From the NCBI GenBank assembly GCA_026387085.1, contig JAPLMK010000045.1, forward strand, positions 1 through 6,999: a stretch of DNA of 6,999 nucleotides, in the 5' to 3' direction. Under the pieces are notes generated by a model. That model searched no databases. It saw only the letters and a program-made list of their open reading frames with translations, and was not told the origin of the DNA. This DNA is from Candidatus Omnitrophota bacterium (lineage in GTDB: Bacteria; Ratteibacteria; UBA8468; MWAK01). Numbering within the stretch: position 1 is the stretch's first letter; each line of letters opens with the position of its first letter. Positions 5,349 to 6,999 of this stretch are shown one piece after another. Made by a program: the position numbers and the translations under genes.

Positions 5349-6650
5349 CTACACTTTTTCCCACCGCAACAATTCGGTAATCTGCGCCAGCGTTCCGCCC
5401 TTGCGAATTTCTGCCCTTAAACGGTTTTCCTTTTCCAGTACATCCATCGCCCGGTTGGCAAACTCAAGCGCTTCTTCCTTGGAAAGGATTATCACCCCGT
5501 CTTCGTCACCAATTACCCAGTCGCCCGGAAATACCTTGCAGCCGCCCACGTAAACGGGAACGTTGATTTCGCCGAAACCTTTGGGCTCTCCGGCCTGGGG
5601 GCAAATCTGCCGGCTGTACGCCGGGAAATTCAACTTCCTGATTTCCGAAACATCGCGAATGGCTCCGTCAATAACTACACCGGCTAATTTCCGGATAACG
5701 GAACTATTGGTTGCCAGTCCGCCCCATACAGCCGGAGGAACTCCGCCGGAATTTATGACGATTACCTGACCCGGTTTGGCCCGGTCGATTGCTTCGACCG
5801 GTTTAGCCCAGTCGCCCGGAGCGGTGCGTACCGTAAAGGCCTCGCCTACCATCTTCATTTTAGGCCATTGAGTCACCGGAACGATACCGGAAAGGCCGAA
5901 AGCGCGGTGTTGGGCGTCGGATATGTTGGCGGTGGAGACCATTTTTAAAATCTTGGATATTTCCGTTGCAGTTCTTGCCCGGCGGTAAAGATTAGTTGGA
6001 ATACCTTTTTGTCCGGCCATCGCTTTTTTAATCAACCGGGTGGCGGAAATTGCATCAGGACTTTTGATGATTGCGCCGCCCACAATCAGAACGGTTGCGC
6101 CGGCTTTAAGGGCCAGCGGAGCGGTTTCCGAATTTATGCCGCCGGAAGCAACAACCGGCACGCTGGTTGCCCGGGTTAATTTCTTGATAATTTCAAAAGA
6201 AACCTTCCCCTGCATCTGCTGGTCAATGCCCAGATGAACATTAAAAAAGTCTACGCCGGTTCCAGCCAGTTGCTGCGCCCGATTTTCGATATCCGCTACG
6301 CCGAGAAAATCGACCATAATCCGGCAACCGTAATTCCGGCCGGCCCGGACACTGTCACGGATAGTTTCAATCGGCGCGGCTGCCATTACCGAAACAATAT
6401 CCGCTCCGGCTTTGGCCGCCATTTCCACTTCCGCTCGTCCGGCATCAAATGTTTTTAAATCAGCCACAATGGTTTTTTTCGGGAAGAATTTTTTCAGGGT
6501 TCTGACCGCGTTAAGGCCTTCACTCTTAATTAGAGGTGTGCCGGCTTCCAGCCAGTCGGCTCCGCCCTCAACGGCTTCATGGGCAACCTTGAGCGCGCGC
6601 TTTAAATCAACAAAGTCAAGGGCCACTTGTAAAAATTGTTTTGTTTCCAC
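5349..6650 (-). CDS. Hexulose-6-phosphate synthase / RraA-like fusion protein
   Basis: 433 residues in two domains. Residues 1-213 are an OMP-decarboxylase-fold hexulose-6-phosphate synthase: ALD with Asp12, WLEAGTPLIKSEG (33-45), the metal/catalytic DLKTFD (64-69), VHLGID with His139, and the phosphate-binding ASGGI (168-172) and GGAI (191-194). HPS condenses formaldehyde with ribulose 5-phosphate, or runs in reverse to supply pentose phosphate. Residues from about 225 to 433 are RraA/HMG-aldolase-like, with WGGLATNS (309-316) and VVIDGAIRD (325-333, Arg332 and Asp333 matching the metal and substrate site of the aldolase members). The same fusion is annotated in archaea and some bacteria as HPS/ribonuclease regulator; that label for RraA is probably misleading, and a lyase role fits the retained residues better. 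The start is GTG (complement of 6648-6650) without a Shine-Dalgarno site but behind a well-placed promoter. No 6-phospho-3-hexuloisomerase gene is visible here. Confidence 0.93.
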   Translation of the reverse strand: METKQFLQVALDFVDLKRALKVAHEAVEGGADWLEAGTPLIKSEGLNAVRTLKKFFPKKTIVADLKTFDAGRAEVEMAAKAGADIVSVMAAAPIETIRDSVRAGRNYGCRIMVDFLGVADIENRAQQLAGTGVDFFNVHLGIDQQMQGKVSFEIIKKLTRATSVPVVASGGINSETAPLALKAGATVLIVGGAIIKSPDAISATRLIKKAMAGQKGIPTNLYRRARTATEISKILKMVSTANISDAQHRAFGLSGIVPVTQWPKMKMVGEAFTVRTAPGDWAKPVEAIDRAKPGQVIVINSGGVPPAVWGGLATNSSVIRKLAGVVIDGAIRDVSEIRKLNFPAYSRQICPQAGEPKGFGEINVPVYVGGCKVFPGDWVIGDEDGVIILSKEEALEFANRAMDVLEKENRLRAEIRKGGTLAQITELLRWEKV

Positions 6651-6656
6651 GCTAAT

Positions 6657-6685
6657 AATTTACTATTTTTACCCGGATATGTCAA
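6657..6685 (-). promoter_or_regulatory. Promoter of the HPS-RraA gene
   Basis: On the minus strand: a perfect TTGACA (-35, complement of 6680-6685), a 17-nt spacer and TAAATT (-10, complement of 6657-6662). Six nucleotides (ATTAGC) then lead straight to the GTG start, so the predicted transcription start coincides with the start codon, and there is no room for a ribosome binding site. This supports both the GTG start and a leaderless message. Confidence 0.6.
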
Positions 6686-6731
6686 TTGGAAAACAGGTGC
6701 GCCTGACGTGGTTGCTGCGGCCTTCGGATGG

Positions 6732-6760
6732 TTGACGAAGAAAAGTAAATAATGTAATAT
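6732..6760 (+). promoter_or_regulatory. Promoter for the truncated ceramidase-like gene
   Basis: TTGACG (6732-6737), a 17-nt spacer and TAATAT (6755-6760). The expected start is near 6767, giving a leader of about 70 nt before the ATG at 6837. It is back-to-back with the HPS-RraA promoter; the two -35 boxes are 46 bp apart, leaving space for a shared regulator. No clear operator palindrome is visible between them. Confidence 0.5.
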
Positions 6761-6836
6761 ATTCAAATATCAGCGAAGAAAAAATAGGGCAGCCATCGGA
6801 TATTTTTATCAGCGCACAAGCAGCGGAGGTGTTGAA

Positions 6837-6999
6837 ATGGGCGTTAGAGGCAAACGAAAATTTTTAGAGTCCGGCATTGGCGCGGATGCGGCGGCCGGTC
6901 CTTTGCGCGCCGGCGTGGCCAGGAGCAACATTACCACCGATGCGAAAGGCGCCGTAATTAATGACCCGCTATATGCTAAAATCCTGGTTTTGGATGACG
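6837..6999 (+). CDS. Neutral/alkaline ceramidase N-terminal-domain-like protein, 3'-truncated
   Basis: Only the first 54 codons are in the window. GGAGG at 6825-6829, 7 nt before the ATG, fixes the start. LRAGVARSNIT followed by INDPLYAKILVLDD matches the opening of neutral/alkaline non-lysosomal ceramidase N-terminal-domain proteins (usually LRAGAAKVDITPP then VHDPLYARALVLDDG). In true ceramidases this family cleaves the amide bond of ceramide; in environmental bacteria many members have unknown substrates. There is no signal peptide: the N-terminus is basic then Gly/Ala-rich and not hydrophobic, so a cytoplasmic location is likely. The usual P-P after IT is replaced by T-D. The assignment rests on a short segment, and the zinc-binding residues are beyond the window. 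Confidence 0.6.
   Translation, partial: MGVRGKRKFLESGIGADAAAGPLRAGVARSNITTDAKGAVINDPLYAKILVLDD

Noticed and set aside
6040..6735. Plus-strand open frames of 65-107 residues opposite the HPS-RraA gene
   Set aside because: They are shadows of a well-supported two-domain gene on the other strand and show no family features.

Overview
The window is about 7 kb of gene-dense bacterial chromosome with moderate GC (roughly half, estimated by eye). It suggests an uncultivated Gram-negative-type or deep-branching bacterium. The support is a MurJ flippase, a DUF1844 protein, a compact UvrC, an AarF/UbiB-family atypical kinase and a hexulose-phosphate synthase-RraA fusion, together with short inverted-repeat elements of the kind scattered through many candidate-phylum genomes (Omnitrophota, PVC group and similar). 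No rRNA or definitive marker is present, so this placement is an inference and is weak.

Layout, left to right. (1) Positions 2-742 hold the C-terminal half of MurJ, the lipid II flippase, cut by the window edge. (2) A palindromic intergenic element (about 790-839) lies directly before an extended -10 promoter. (3) A plus-strand cluster follows: a PDZ-less site-2 protease (858-1481), a DUF1844 protein (1495-1782) and a short UvrC excinuclease subunit (1742-3193) that overlaps DUF1844 by 41 nt. (4) A good promoter at the end of uvrC (3180-3209) opens a leader of about 175 nt rich in perfect stems. The leader precedes a 98-residue phasin-like coiled-coil protein (3391-3687). (5) A 94-bp element with 12-bp perfect inverted ends (3690-3783) separates that gene from an ABC1/AarF/UbiB-family kinase (3795-5345). 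(6) Converging on the kinase with only 3 bp between stop codons is the minus-strand HPS-RraA fusion (5349-6650). (7) Divergent from the fusion, after two back-to-back promoters, begins a truncated gene (6837-6999) whose start resembles the N-terminal domain of neutral/alkaline ceramidase-like proteins.

The genes mix envelope biogenesis and proteolysis (MurJ, M50), DNA repair (UvrC), probable lipid or quinone homeostasis (phasin-like protein plus ABC1 kinase) and sugar-phosphate/C1 metabolism (HPS-RraA). Two of the four promoters I recognise place the -10 box exactly 6 nt before the start codon, with no Shine-Dalgarno site, which predicts leaderless mRNAs. I see no mobile-element gene, CRISPR array, tRNA or rRNA, and no convincing intrinsic terminator. 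No stretch over 300 bases lacks a gene. I found no clearly undescribed multi-gene system. The most promising leads are the structured leader before the phasin-like gene, the phasin-like/ABC1-kinase pairing, and the leaderless promoter geometry.
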